Below, piece by piece: positions 1-9,786 of a DNA stretch of 64,000 nucleotides (positions are counted from its first letter, which is position 1; every line of letters starts with the position of its first letter). Source of the stretch: Nonlabens ulvanivorans (GTDB lineage Bacteria > Bacteroidota > Bacteroidia > Flavobacteriales > Flavobacteriaceae). The translations under genes were made by a program, and so were the position numbers. The stretch spans positions 1 through 64,000 of the forward strand of contig NZ_BBMK01000006.1 of NCBI RefSeq assembly GCF_000755285.1. Reading direction: 5' to 3'. Under the pieces are notes generated by a model that worked only from the letters and a program-made list of their open reading frames with translations, did no database searches and was not told the DNA's origin.

Positions 1-306
1 TTGATCTTCTACCCAAACCTGTGATATAAACTTCATGTCCAGCTCTAAAGTCTTACCGTCTATCTTAAGTTTAACTTGATCATCTCTTTTCCAGTGTAAA
101 GCATTTTTGCGAGTTGCTGACCATCCTAAATAGGCTAATCCTATTAAATATAGTACCACACCTGGAATACCAAACCAAAGATCAGGAAAGATAAATTGTG
201 GAAATACAATTAGTATCCCAATAGCAATAGAAAGACACCATTGTACCCATCTAGGATAGGAACGCCACGCGGTATTAAAAAAATAAAACTTTTTAGCAAT
301 CTTCAT
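1..306 (-). CDS. Hypothetical membrane protein, C-terminal end outside window
   Basis: An open frame of 102 codons begins with ATG at 306 and runs off the left edge without a stop. The N-terminus (MKIAKKFYFFNTAWRSYPRW) is basic and aromatic. Two hydrophobic stretches follow, at about residues 23-37 and 43-58, then a charged region. It starts only 8 bases after the DUF58 gene stop, so it is probably the last visible gene of the MoxR/DUF58 operon. I do not recognise a family. A short membrane protein with a soluble PH-like tail is possible, but too little is visible to say. Confidence 0.6.
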   Translation of the reverse strand, partial: MKIAKKFYFFNTAWRSYPRWVQWCLSIAIGILIVFPQFIFPDLWFGIPGVVLYLIGLAYLGWSATRKNALHWKRDDQVKLKIDGKTLELDMKFISQVWVEDQ

Positions 307-314
307 TTATAAGT

Positions 315-1661
315 TTATAAAAGACCTCTTGCTTTAATCTCAAGATATTTATTAATCGTATTTACAGTAAGGTGTTGCGGTTCTGTAAGAATGGTTTGAA
401 TACCATATTTGTTTAACTCATTAACGATGAGTTTCTTTTCATAGATAAATTTTTCTGCGATGGTTTTATCAAATATCTCACGAGTCGTATCTACTTCTTC
501 TATAAGCATCTCTTTAAGTTCTGTGTTCTCAAAGAATATAATAACTAATAGATGATTTTTAGCAATCGCTTGTAAATATGGTAATTGTCTATGTAAAGCA
601 TCAAGTGTTTCAAAGTTTGTATATAATAAGAGTAAACTACGATTTGTAATCTTGCGTTTTACGTCTATATATAATCTAGAAAAATCACTTTCTTTAAAAT
701 CAGTATCAACATTATAAAGTGTCTCGAGAATAAGATTCATTTGCGAGGCTCTTTTTTGAGCTACCACCTGATTAGATATGCGGTCTGAAAAGCCAAACAT
801 ACCAGCTTTATCACCTTTTTTTAAGGCTATATTACTGATCACTAAAGTCGCATTAATGGCATAATCAATCAATTTCATGCCTTCAAAAGGCATTTTCATT
901 ACACGACCTTTATCAATAACAGAGTAAACGGGTTGCGACTTTTCATCTTGATACTGATTAAGCATTAATTGCCCACGTTTTGCACTGGCTTTCCAGTTGA
1001 TATTGCGCACATCATCACCTGGCACATAGTCTTTAATTTGCTCAAATTCCATAGTGTGCCCTATCCTACGTATTTTTTTCATTCCGTAGTCTTTGAGTTT
1101 ATTGGTAAAAGCCATCAACTCATACTTACGCATTTGTAAAAAAGACGGATATGTAGGCGCCATAGCGTCTGCATCAAAAAGATAACGCCGTTCTATAAAA
1201 CCTAAAAAACTGGATGCATAAACATTTAAAGATCCAAAGTGATACTCACCACGCTCTACTGGTCTTACTGTATAATTAAACTCTCTAGATGTACCTGACT
1301 CAATAGTTGCATCTATAACAAAGTCTCGTTTCTGGAACTGAACAGGTAATTCATCAATAATTTTAATTGCAATTTTATAAGGGTATTGATTTGCAATCGC
1401 AATATTTATAGGGTTATCGTCTCCATTAGATAATTTATCTGGAATATTACGTTTTGCTTTAATTCCTTTTTGAAGTCGATATACTAATATAACATCGAGA
1501 ATTGTAAGTGCTATAAACAGATAAAATGCAAACTTTAAATAGCTAAAAATGGCTGGGAATAAGAAAGAGACTATCAATAATATCACAAGCCCAATAAGCA
1601 CTTGAAAAAAGCGCTTTGAGAAGTAAATACTCTTATAGAATTTATGGAGTTTCTTTTTCAC
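315..1661 (-). CDS. DUF58 domain protein of the MoxR cluster
   Basis: This 448-residue protein has two N-terminal membrane helices (about 19-37 and 41-62), a beta-rich middle and a DUF58 core. The core is marked by the motif GDDVRNINWKASAKRG at about 215. DUF58 is related to von Willebrand A domains, but the metal site usually written DxSxS reads D-K-G-R here (VIDKGRVMKM), so metal binding is doubtful. DUF58 proteins are regularly encoded next to MoxR AAA+ ATPases. Here the start codon overlaps the MoxR stop by one base, indicating translational coupling. It probably acts at the inner membrane as the substrate-side or adaptor partner of MoxR; that role is inference. Confidence 0.88.
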   Translation of the reverse strand: MKKKLHKFYKSIYFSKRFFQVLIGLVILLIVSFLFPAIFSYLKFAFYLFIALTILDVILVYRLQKGIKAKRNIPDKLSNGDDNPINIAIANQYPYKIAIKIIDELPVQFQKRDFVIDATIESGTSREFNYTVRPVERGEYHFGSLNVYASSFLGFIERRYLFDADAMAPTYPSFLQMRKYELMAFTNKLKDYGMKKIRRIGHTMEFEQIKDYVPGDDVRNINWKASAKRGQLMLNQYQDEKSQPVYSVIDKGRVMKMPFEGMKLIDYAINATLVISNIALKKGDKAGMFGFSDRISNQVVAQKRASQMNLILETLYNVDTDFKESDFSRLYIDVKRKITNRSLLLLYTNFETLDALHRQLPYLQAIAKNHLLVIIFFENTELKEMLIEEVDTTREIFDKTIAEKFIYEKKLIVNELNKYGIQTILTEPQHLTVNTINKYLEIKARGLL

Positions 1662-2814
1662 TATCTAGGAATCTCTATGGTTTCAAGGATTTGTGCTACT
1701 GCTCGATCTGCAGTAAAGCCTTCCATTTCTCTTTCTGGAGTTAAAATAATTCTGTGTCGCATAACAGATTTTGCGATATATTTAATATCATCTGGTGTTA
1801 CAAAATCACGTCCCATAAGGGCTGCATATGCTTTAGAGCCATTCATTATAGCAATTGATGCACGTGGTGATGCACCTAAGTAAAGATTGGCATTATTACG
1901 TGTATTAAGAACAATCTCTGCTATATATTTAATTAAATTATCTTCAATGATAATGTCCTTAATAGTAGTTTGATATTTTTTAATTGCAGCTGCTGATAGT
2001 ACTCCTTCAATCAGCGTTTCTGGATCTTCATTTTTTCTAGCATGATTACCTTCAAGTATTTTAATTTCTTCATCAAGATTAGGATAATCAACATTAATCT
2101 TAAATAAGAAACGGTCTAGTTGCGCTTCTGGCAATCTATAGGTTCCTTCTTGTTCAACTGGGTTTTGAGTTGCAAACACTAAGAATGGTGTATCTAAATT
2201 ATATTCATGTCCATCGATAGTTACCTGGCGCTCTGCCATCGCTTCAAATAGTGCTGCCTGGGTTTTTGCTGGTGCTCGATTGATCTCGTCAATAAGAATA
2301 ATGTTTGAAAAGATAGGTCCTGCCTTAAATTCAAATTCATTGTTCTTCATACTAAAAACGCTTGTACCTAATATGTCACTAGGCATTAAGTCTGGTGTGA
2401 ATTGAATACGTGAAAAACCAATTTGCATGGTTTTGGCAAGTAATTTTGCTGTTACCGTTTTTGCTACACCAGGAACTCCTTCTATTAAAGAATGTCCATT
2501 TGCTAGAATAGAAACTATCAATAAGTCAATCATCTCTTCTTGACCTACTATTACTTTACCTAATTGCTCTTTAATTTTAACAACTGCAGCAGACAGTCTG
2601 TTAAATCAAGCCTATTTTTAAAAGCCAATCCATCTGACTGAGTAGCTTCTTCTACTTCAGGTTGATCTGGAACAAAAGCAGAAGATCCAGACTCTTGATC
2701 TGGTATTTGAACAAACTGCTCTTGTGCGGCCTCGTGTACAGGTTGAGAATTAGTATCTTGATCTGATTGTGGCTGGTTATCTTCTGGCTGGAGTTGGTCT
2801 TTATTTTCTTCCAT
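1661..2814 (-). CDS. MoxR family AAA+ ATPase, frameshifted near 2588
   Basis: The N-terminus (MEENKDQLQPEDNQPQ, start at 2814) is an acidic, Gln-rich tail. The frame breaks near 2588, where adding one T gives the normal MoxR entry SAAVVKIKEQLGKVIVGQEE. The joined protein is about 384 residues. It has Walker A GVPGVAKT near 113, Walker B IILIDEINRAP near 172, and the MoxR sensor region TQNPVEQEGTYRLPEAQLDR. MoxR ATPases act as chaperones that mature partner complexes, often with VWA/DUF58 proteins. It lies 6 bases after the DUF4350 gene and overlaps the DUF58 gene. The break looks like a one-base sequencing loss because the rest of the protein is intact. Confidence 0.9.
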
Positions 2815-2820
2815 AGTTAT

Positions 2821-4134
2821 TTATTCCTTTAAAAAGGCTTCAATCCTTTTATTGAGTTGTTTTAATTCATATTCATTGTGTACTGATTTAGCACGCAACT
2901 TATTGATGTATAAAATTACATCTTCTGTAAAGTTCTGTGATCTACCGGATTTGACCGCTAGTCTCTTTATGAAAGTAGCGTCTAATCTTTGAGTGTCCAC
3001 AAAATATTTAGAACGCAATCGTTCTAAAAAGTAATTAATCTTTTTATCGATGATACCACTATAATCACCTGTTTGATAATACAAACTACCTATCGTCTTT
3101 GTAAATTCTACCGAACTATTTTTAAGTGGTTCTACAATAGGTATAATGCGCTGTCTACGTTTACTAGCAAAAACCATATAGATAATCACACCTAACAATG
3201 CTATATAATAAGCCCATTTTAAAGCAGGTTGAGATAGCACAAAACGCATAGGTGAGGTAATAACTTTGCGACCAGACTTACCATAGTCATCAAAGAATAC
3301 TGGTCCATCGTTCATATAACTTAAAGACTCTACCGCATACTGATGTTTACCATCCTTGAGCATATAATAATTGGTAAACGATATAGGATTAAGATTATAA
3401 TAAAAAGCTCCTTCTCCTACTTTTACCTCAACAAAATTAACTTGTGGCGTTTCTCTCGTCAGCCTTTTTTCTTCCTTATCTTCCTCGTTAATATCAAATT
3501 CTTGATCGCTTTCAGCAGCAGATTCTTCAATGGTTTCTTCAAGATAATCTGCAATATATCCCTTAGAAGGCTCAAAGGCTAGTACCTCACCTAACACTTT
3601 AGTATTTAAGGTATCATAGACTTCAAAAAACTTATAATCTGCACCTTTATCATAGATATAACTTCTATCCTTTAAAGACTTATTAACTAATCGAGTTCTA
3701 ACCGTATCTCTTCTAGAGTAAGAGTAAAATGAAGAAGAGTTGGTCTCTAATCCCAATGTGTCTGCAAGAGAACCATAAGCGCCATTACTGGCAATAAAGA
3801 CTTTATTACCTCGCGCAACAAAATCCATTAAATAATCACTCTCTACACTATCAAAACTGAGATAATCATTTATAAAAATATAATTTGCATTTGTTATAGA
3901 ATCATTCTTTAGTAAAAAGTCAACAGGCACTTCATCAACAGATATGATATCATCTCTATTAAAAATTTCATCTAACTGATCATATAATACAAATGCACCA
4001 AATGGTATTTTATCACCACTAGTAAAACTCTTTTGCCAGTTTAATGGTCTAGGTCTACTGCTTTCAAAAAAGAAAAGCATCACCACCACACCTAGTAATA
4101 CGTAAAGAATCGTTTTTGCTCTCTTATCTATCAT
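2821..4134 (-). CDS. DUF4350 domain membrane protein
   Basis: This 437-residue protein has one N-terminal helix (about residues 8-23), an extracytoplasmic domain with the pattern GAFVLYDQLDEIF typical of DUF4350, and an acidic stretch near 200-220. A second helix at about 305-322 (WAYYIALLGVIIYMVFA) is followed by a basic cytoplasmic tail. DUF4350 proteins resemble ABC-type gliding/GldG-like sugar-binding folds and occur in MoxR-DUF58-DUF4129 clusters. The start overlaps the preceding DUF4129 stop by four bases. The function is unknown; the context suggests a membrane component of the MoxR system. Confidence 0.85.
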   Translation of the reverse strand: MIDKRAKTILYVLLGVVVMLFFFESSRPRPLNWQKSFTSGDKIPFGAFVLYDQLDEIFNRDDIISVDEVPVDFLLKNDSITNANYIFINDYLSFDSVESDYLMDFVARGNKVFIASNGAYGSLADTLGLETNSSSFYSYSRRDTVRTRLVNKSLKDRSYIYDKGADYKFFEVYDTLNTKVLGEVLAFEPSKGYIADYLEETIEESAAESDQEFDINEEDKEEKRLTRETPQVNFVEVKVGEGAFYYNLNPISFTNYYMLKDGKHQYAVESLSYMNDGPVFFDDYGKSGRKVITSPMRFVLSQPALKWAYYIALLGVIIYMVFASKRRQRIIPIVEPLKNSSVEFTKTIGSLYYQTGDYSGIIDKKINYFLERLRSKYFVDTQRLDATFIKRLAVKSGRSQNFTEDVILYINKLRAKSVHNEYELKQLNKRIEAFLKE

Positions 4135-4889
4135 GATGTCTGATTTTTAAGAGATTCAAATTCTGTTCTGGCGTCGTTAAATGTATGTTCATTGAGTTCA
4201 AACTCTCCATACCAAACATAGTCATAGAGGTAGGATATTTTCTTAAAATGCTCTTTGAGTATAGGCTCGTTAAGTTCGCGATAATAGTCGGAATTTGTTT
4301 TTTGAAAATCCCAATCAATCTTCTTATTAGTACTCAACCACTTTAAGGCATCTAGATATAAATAGCGGACCGCATTTCTATAACTACCCGTGGCAACACT
4401 GTCTTTGATTAATTGACTTAAATCGATTTGCTCTATATGAGTTTCTTCCATATTAACGGTTGCTGCAACTCTTGCATTGCGCGTCAATAATGACTGAGCA
4501 CTTTCTTTAGAGAGTAATCTTACCAAAAAATAAATCCCTACAGCAGCCATTATAATAAAGATGAAAATCTTTAAAACGTCTGCCCAAAAAGGATTAATAT
4601 TTATGCCAAAGACATCACCTATCCAGTTAAACACACCGTTAAGAAATCTCGTGAAAAAGTTGTCACCTTCATCAGACACTTCATAGTAGAAAAAATCATT
4701 TCCGGTGTACTGCTCTCGTAAGTCATCACCTATATCCGGAATGTCCAGAATACGGTTATCGTAGTCTCGATTTAAGGTGTCCGTAATTTCTCGAGGACGT
4801 TCCTCTATTTTAGGAATGAGATCTTGTAGTGATTGCGCTTTCGCGAAAGCGGATATCAAAACAATCCATAAGAATACTAATTTTCTCAT
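4131..4889 (-). CDS. DUF4129 domain protein
   Basis: The 252-residue product has a signal peptide (MRKLVFLWIVLISAFAKA, then QS), an acidic periplasmic region, a membrane helix at about 104-125 (FIFIIMAAVGIYFLV) and a DUF4129-like helical C-terminal domain with RNAVRYLYLDALKWLS. The protein is usually encoded with MoxR, DUF58 and DUF4350, as here. The signal peptide end AFAKA is encoded by the palindromic repeat at 4836-4851, so this repeat copy supplies the A-x-A cleavage motif. It overlaps the gene before and the gene after by four bases each. Confidence 0.85.
   Translation of the reverse strand: MRKLVFLWIVLISAFAKAQSLQDLIPKIEERPREITDTLNRDYDNRILDIPDIGDDLREQYTGNDFFYYEVSDEGDNFFTRFLNGVFNWIGDVFGININPFWADVLKIFIFIIMAAVGIYFLVRLLSKESAQSLLTRNARVAATVNMEETHIEQIDLSQLIKDSVATGSYRNAVRYLYLDALKWLSTNKKIDWDFQKTNSDYYRELNEPILKEHFKKISYLYDYVWYGEFELNEHTFNDARTEFESLKNQTS
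4836..4851. repeat. Palindromic repeat inside DUF4129 gene
   Basis: CGCTTTCGCGAAAGCG has a perfect core. It is read on the minus strand as A-F-A-K-A at the signal peptidase site of the DUF4129 protein. Confidence 0.95.
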
Positions 4890-5821
4890 ACGTTCTCCCC
4901 CCCTATATTTTCAATACGAGAACGCAAATAAGTATTGTGTTTAAATTCATGTAAATTGAAATATACAAAAGCGTTAATGGTTTGCGACAACAATTGTATA
5001 AACATCAACATTAAACAAAACAGACTGATAACCACAACCAACAATATTTGACCAAAAACACTTTCATCCAGACTAGTCCCAGATTCTACCGTATGGAAAA
5101 TATAAACACCTACTAGTATAGCAGGTAATATGTTTAAAGCCATTAAAGCTATTTGAATGATAAGGCCTAACACAAAATTCACTCCTATCGCTTTCCAAAA
5201 ATTACTGAAAAGTAAATCCCATGCTTCCCTAAATGCTCCAAAAACGGTAGAATCCTCGTTATGTACATAACTGAATATGGTGAGACTGATCCAAGCATTA
5301 AATCCTAAACCTATAAAAATGCTTATTATAGAACCTAGAAATGGGATAAACGCTAGTATAACTTGAACTATAAAGTAAACGATATATAATCCTATGGCTA
5401 CTAGGCTACTAGAAAGATGCCGCCTAGATGACGTTTTGCTTTTTCCCAGGCATCCTTGCGTGGTATATTATTGACCTTGCGTTTCTCGTATAAACTGACG
5501 TAAGCACTGGATAATGTATAGTTAAGTAGGGTTGCTATTAACAAGACGATTATTAATAGAATAACTCCTAAACCGGTCATTAGTGCTGCAGATTCTTCTG
5601 CATTTGATCCACCTATAGAATAGCTGTTTTGTGCGATAGCAATAGCCACGATACCAGTGATCATTAAATAAACACTGATCAATATAAAGATGACAAAGAT
5701 GCCATTATACCCCCACAAACATATTGATGATTTCTTTAAAGTTTCCTTTAAGAAAATCAAAATATGCAGATATTATTCCGCCAAAATCCCTACGTAATCT
5801 GGGCTCTATATACTTCCTCAT
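4886..5821 (-). CDS. Polytopic membrane protein of the MoxR cluster, two frameshifts
   Basis: Three frames join into one protein of about 311 residues starting at ATG 5821 (MRKYIEPRLRRDFGGIIS). A run of five C at 5710-5714 shifts the frame; four would restore it. A base missing near 5400 shifts it again, and adding C gives IFLVALVAIGLYIVYF. The joined protein has about five or six membrane helices and ends IENIGGENV, where a run of seven G (4897-4903) encodes the Gly pair. It overlaps the SpoIIM-like gene by 32 bases and the DUF4129 gene by four. The family was not recognised beyond integral membrane protein; position suggests a part of the MoxR membrane module. Confidence 0.75.
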
Positions 5822-6772
5822 TTTTTCTTTTTAGGTAATTAGGATAAACAATGTAATATCCTACAATAATAACAGAACTCAATAACAAAATTGCATATTT
5901 AATAATCGATGGCATAAATGCATATCTAGTAACAAATCCCTCTATAAATCCAGCAACTATAAAAAGAGGTATCGTACTGATCAATACCTTAAGGCCCTTC
6001 TTTGCGCCTTTCACAAAAGATACCCGTCTAGAATAAGTGCCTGGAAATAATATAGAATTCCCCCCCATGATCATACCAGCAGCACCACAAATTACAATCA
6101 CAGACAGCTCTATAGTACCATGCAACATAATGACACTCCACGCTTCTACAGCGACATCTTCATTAGAGAACATCGCAAAAAAAGTCCCTACCATAATACC
6201 GTTATTAAACAATATATAGCCCGACCCTATAGAAGTTAAAAGTCCTGCTGCAAAGCACAGCATTCCTACTTGAATATTATTTTTAGTAATCCATAAAAAC
6301 ATACCTAGCGCACCATCATCTTGATATATACCTGTAGGATTGCCATTTCTTATATTTTCTAAAGTTTCATTTACATATCGATCACCTAATATTAATCTAG
6401 TAAAAGAGTCGTCATAAATAGTACTTATGGCTCCTATACCACTGCTACCATAAAAATAGCAAAGGCATAAAAAAGTGTACGTTGATGATCTGCAAAAAAC
6501 AAAGGAAACTCTGTCTTCCAGAAATCTACAATACGATTACCACTTTCTTTTTTATTAATATAAATCTTTTGATGTGCTTGACTTGCTAAAGAGTTTAAAT
6601 ACAGTAAAGTTTTACTTTTTTTGTAATAAGTTTGGGCAAATGATAAATCATTAGTCAATTGTATATAAAGCTCTGCAAGGTAATCTGGATTAATTTTAGA
6701 ATTTGAGTCCAGAGCCTTTTCAAAAGCCACCCATTTTTCCTTATTTTGCTTCACAAAAGCTGCTTCACGCAT
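5790..6772 (-). CDS. Stage II sporulation protein M (SpoIIM) family membrane protein, frameshifted
   Basis: The chosen start is MREAAFVKQNKEKW at 6772; a longer frame would run into the divergent RDD gene. The first part has a soluble helical domain and a membrane helix (FYAFAIFMVAV). The frame breaks near 6432, and adding one G gives VAVGIGAISTIYDDSF. The second part has four helices and the family signature LFPGTYSRR. SpoIIM acts in forespore engulfment in Firmicutes, but homologues are widespread in non-sporulating Bacteroidota next to RDD and MoxR genes, so no sporulation is implied. A run of seven C at 6060-6066 encodes an extra-looking Gly in MGGNSILFPG. Confidence 0.85.
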
Positions 6773-6809
6773 AGCACGTTTTTTGGCTAAGATAAAAACT
6801 AATTTCAGC

Positions 6810-7531
6810 ATGTCCAACACAAATGTAAATACAGCTCAAAATGTTAATATTAACTATCAGGTTTCTAGTCTAGGATATCGTATCGTAGCATTTATTATTG
6901 ACCTGCTAGTCATGGCAGTATACTTAATTTTAATTGATTATATCGGCTTAGGTTTTAGAGACATGGTAGATAATAATACCTATTTTGGTATTTCAGAATT
7001 ACTTTTTCTCCCAGTAGCTTTTTATAGTTTATTCTTCAATATCGCATTTGGTGGTCGTACTCCTGGTAAATTTATTATGAAAATGAGAGTCGTTAAAATA
7101 GACGGATCACCAGCTAGATGGTCTGACTATTTAACCACTTGGATCATAAGACTAATAGATATCTGGTCTACAAATGGTGGTGTAGGTATCATAGCAATTA
7201 TTTTTACAGAGAAAAATCAGCGATTAGGAGACTCTGCGTCTGACACTATTGTTATAGATGCTCGCAAAACAACTAAAATTAGTCATACCATATTAGAAGA
7301 AGTAGACCAAAGCTATGAACCTACCTTTATGATGGTTAATAATCTAAGTGATAATGATGTCAATGAGATTAAAGAATTTATAGACTTGCTGCAGAGAGTC
7401 GTGACTTTAAAGCATTACATCAACTGCGCAATAAAGTAGAACTACTACTACAGACTAATTCAGAATTAAGAGATGGTATTTTTATACGTACGATCCTTAA
7501 AGACTATACATACCTCACACAAGGACGCTAG
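6810..7531 (+). CDS. RDD family membrane protein, frameshifted near 7392
   Basis: The start is MSNTNVNTAQNVN at 6810; an upstream in-frame ATG at 6783 lies in the divergent gene's start region. The RDD domain shows SLGYRIVAFIIDLLVMAVY, the GRTPGKFIMKMRVVKIDG core, and the IDIWSTNGGVGI and NQRLGDSASDTIVI elements. The frame is lost near 7392; one extra G gives LLAESRDFKALHQLRNKVE and a helical tail ending TYLTQGR at 7531. The stop is immediately followed by the TRIC gene ATG. RDD proteins are three-helix membrane proteins, some linked to ion exchange. It is divergent from the SpoIIM gene with only 37 bases between, a common pairing in Flavobacteria. Confidence 0.85.
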
Positions 7532-8140
7532 ATGGATTTTATACAAGTAATTGATTTAATGGGAACGGTAGCGTTTGCCATCTCTGGTGCTCTTGCCGCT
7601 TATAACAAGAAGTTAGATGCTTTTGGGATCATCATCATAGCATTTGTAACTGCTGCCGGTGGCGGTACCTTAAGAGATATACTACTAGGTGTTAGTCCAG
7701 TTTCTTGGATGACTAATATGAATTTAGTCTATACCATATTGATTTGTGTATTAGTCACGTTTATCTTTAGTCAGAAGTTGTTAAAACTGCGCAAGACACT
7801 TTTCTTTTTTGATACTATAGGAATCGGATTATATACCGTTGTAGGTCTAGAAATGGGAATCACTGCAGGACTACATCCGTTTATTTGTGTAACACTAGGT
7901 TGTATTACGGCCTGTTTTGGTGGTGTGATCAGGGATATACTAGTAAATGAAATTCCGGTAATCTTTCGTAAAAACATCTATGCGACAGCTTGTATAGCTG
8001 GTGGCGCGATTTATTTTATTCTTAGAAAATTTGATGCACCAGAAAACATTACCTTCATCGTATCGGGTATTTCTGTTATTGTGATTCGTATGCTGGCTGT
8101 TAAATTTAAATGGCAGTTACCACGTCCTTACCTTGATTAA
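7532..8140 (+). CDS. Trimeric intracellular cation (TRIC/YadS) channel family protein
   Basis: The 202-residue protein has seven hydrophobic segments and an internal duplication. Both halves carry the Gly-rich kink and charged loop: GGGTLRDILLG at about 47 and CFGGVIRDILVNEIP at about 130. This is the bacterial TRIC/UPF0126 arrangement, which forms trimeric K+/cation channels. Translation should be coupled to the RDD gene because the stop and start are adjacent. The length matches the family (about 200 residues). Confidence 0.92.
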   Translation: MDFIQVIDLMGTVAFAISGALAAYNKKLDAFGIIIIAFVTAAGGGTLRDILLGVSPVSWMTNMNLVYTILICVLVTFIFSQKLLKLRKTLFFFDTIGIGLYTVVGLEMGITAGLHPFICVTLGCITACFGGVIRDILVNEIPVIFRKNIYATACIAGGAIYFILRKFDAPENITFIVSGISVIVIRMLAVKFKWQLPRPYLD

Positions 8141-8166
8141 ATTATAGAGCTTTGGTTGGAGTGATT

Positions 8167-8184
8167 ACGCTTTCGCGAAAGCGT
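8167..8184. repeat. Palindromic repeat, perfect core, between convergent genes
   Basis: ACGCTTTCGCGAAAGCGT lies between the convergent TRIC and rhomboid genes. It is a full 18-base match to the repeated palindrome found through the window. Confidence 0.95.
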
Positions 8185-8203
8185 CATTTAAAGACATCGT
8201 TGC

Positions 8204-9076
8204 TTAATCCTTACCTGCTTTAAATAAAAAATCTTTTTCTGCTTTGCTTAGACTTTCATAACCGCTCGCAGATATTTTATCTAAAATAGCGTCAATTTTC
8301 GCTTGCTGTGTAGACTTCTCTTTAGAAGTACTTTTAGTAGATTTCTTATTGCGATAAACCGTTTTCATGGGCGCCTTCTTTTCCTTTTTAGGAGTCGATT
8401 TAAACATTGATTGAAACCAATCACCAACTGATGAGAGTCCTTTCAAAATATCAATACCATCACGAATTTTATGTGCGGTATAAAATCCAATAGCGATACC
8501 ACCTAAGTGTGCTAAGTTTCCACCGACATTATCACGAGCAAAAATACCAGCAATCGTCATCACCAATAAAAAGTAACCTATATACTTGAATTTTAAATTA
8601 AAGAAAATCAATCGCACCTCTGTATCTGGCTGATATGAGCATACAAATAAGGCTACTGCATAAACACCAGCACTTGCTCCTACTAATCCAGCTGAATTTA
8701 CATAGGTAGAAAACAAGCTTTCGCCTAATAAATAAAAAGCAGCTCCACTTAAAACACCTGCAAAGAATAAAGTGATTAGTTGACGACTATTAAAAAAATT
8801 AAGCATCATCTGTCCAAAACTGAACAGTATCAACATATTCCAAAATAAATGAAAAATACCGGAATGTAAAAAGGCATAGGTTATAATGGACCACGGTTGC
8901 AATAAAGTCTCCCATAAACCTGGTGGTAATCTGAACCAGTAGTATGATGGCGCATATACATATTGTAGTAACCACGACACTAAAGTCAAGGCTACAATGA
9001 CAACAATTAATTGACCTAATGCTGTTTGCTGTGCATACTTACTTTTTAAATCATCTATAAAATTCATTAATCCCAA
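8204..9076 (-). CDS. Rhomboid family intramembrane serine protease with C-terminal extension
   Basis: This 290-residue protein has six membrane helices and a lysine/serine-rich cytoplasmic tail (about 215-290). The catalytic Ser is in GASAGVYAV, and the His is in NLAHLGGIAIG. The early HLFWNMLILFSFG matches the helix-2 HxxxN motif of rhomboids. The tail ends in a short helical module (ESLSKAEKDFLFKAGKD) seen in Flavobacterial rhomboids. It overlaps the preceding rhomboid gene by ten bases. Substrates are unknown. Confidence 0.93.
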   Translation of the reverse strand: MGLMNFIDDLKSKYAQQTALGQLIVVIVALTLVSWLLQYVYAPSYYWFRLPPGLWETLLQPWSIITYAFLHSGIFHLFWNMLILFSFGQMMLNFFNSRQLITLFFAGVLSGAAFYLLGESLFSTYVNSAGLVGASAGVYAVALFVCSYQPDTEVRLIFFNLKFKYIGYFLLVMTIAGIFARDNVGGNLAHLGGIAIGFYTAHKIRDGIDILKGLSSVGDWFQSMFKSTPKKEKKAPMKTVYRNKKSTKSTSKEKSTQQAKIDAILDKISASGYESLSKAEKDFLFKAGKD

Positions 9077-9768
9077 CGGTATTTGTCCATGCTATTTCTT
9101 TTCCAGTACCAGGTAATTATAAAGCCTACTATAGCGCCACCGACGTGTGCTGCATGCCCGATATTATCTTGTACACCTGTAATACCTAATGTCGCTATGG
9201 TCTCATATGCAAAGTAGGCACCTATCAACCATTTTGCCGCAATAGGAAAAGGAATAAATAGAATTTGTAATTTCACATTAGGATATAAAAAAGCAAATCC
9301 TGCCAGTACACCAAAGGTGCATCCACTTGCTCCTACCATTACACCCCAAAAATTAGGATTACTAGCGGTACCAAAAAGCTGTTGATCTACAATAGCTTGA
9401 GTAGCGCCTGCTTCTATCGCCTCACTAGTCCATGTTATATACTCGTAGTAGTCTATTCCTGTAGTTAATAAATAAGCTCCTATTCCAGAACTTAAGTAAA
9501 AGAAAATAAACTTATTGTTTCCCATCCAGCGTTCTAGTGGCGGACCAAAAATAGCTAACACATACATATTCATTAAAATATGTAAAAAGTTTGCAGAATC
9601 ATGCATGAACATGTGCGATATCGGTTGCCATATTTGAAACCTTGGATCTTCAAAGAAATGAAGGGCAAATGTGTCATATAATCCTGGAGCAATAAAAACA
9701 GTCCCTACATAAAAAACGACATTAAGAATAATAATGCCTTTTACTACAGGCGTCATGTTACTAAACAT
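9067..9768 (-). CDS. Rhomboid family intramembrane serine protease
   Basis: The 233-residue protein has six helices. It contains HILMNMYVLAIFGPPLE (helix-2 His/Asn motif), the catalytic Ser in VGASGCTFG and the catalytic His in GHAAHVGGAIVG. The loop at about 110-135 between helices is longer than in its neighbour. It is encoded just downstream of mutL and overlaps the second rhomboid gene. Tandem paralogous rhomboids next to mutL are a recurrent Flavobacterial arrangement, but no functional link to mismatch repair is known. Confidence 0.93.
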   Translation of the reverse strand: MFSNMTPVVKGIIILNVVFYVGTVFIAPGLYDTFALHFFEDPRFQIWQPISHMFMHDSANFLHILMNMYVLAIFGPPLERWMGNNKFIFFYLSSGIGAYLLTTGIDYYEYITWTSEAIEAGATQAIVDQQLFGTASNPNFWGVMVGASGCTFGVLAGFAFLYPNVKLQILFIPFPIAAKWLIGAYFAYETIATLGITGVQDNIGHAAHVGGAIVGFIITWYWKRNSMDKYRWD

Positions 9769-9786
9769 ACTAGTTGAACTTTAAAT

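Noticed and set aside
1644-1883. Open frame on the strand opposite the DUF58/MoxR junction
   Set aside because: Antisense shadow of two well-supported genes; no family-like features. Other antisense frames (for example 11200-11571, 33782-33964, 34731-34943, 55293-55562, 60358-60600) were dropped for the same reason.
5790-6772. SpoIIM homologue as evidence of sporulation
   Set aside because: The family is widespread in non-sporulating Bacteroidota, and no other sporulation gene is visible.
8167-8184. Palindrome as a Rho-independent terminator
   Set aside because: It has no loop and no T run, and most copies are inside genes or in divergent gaps.
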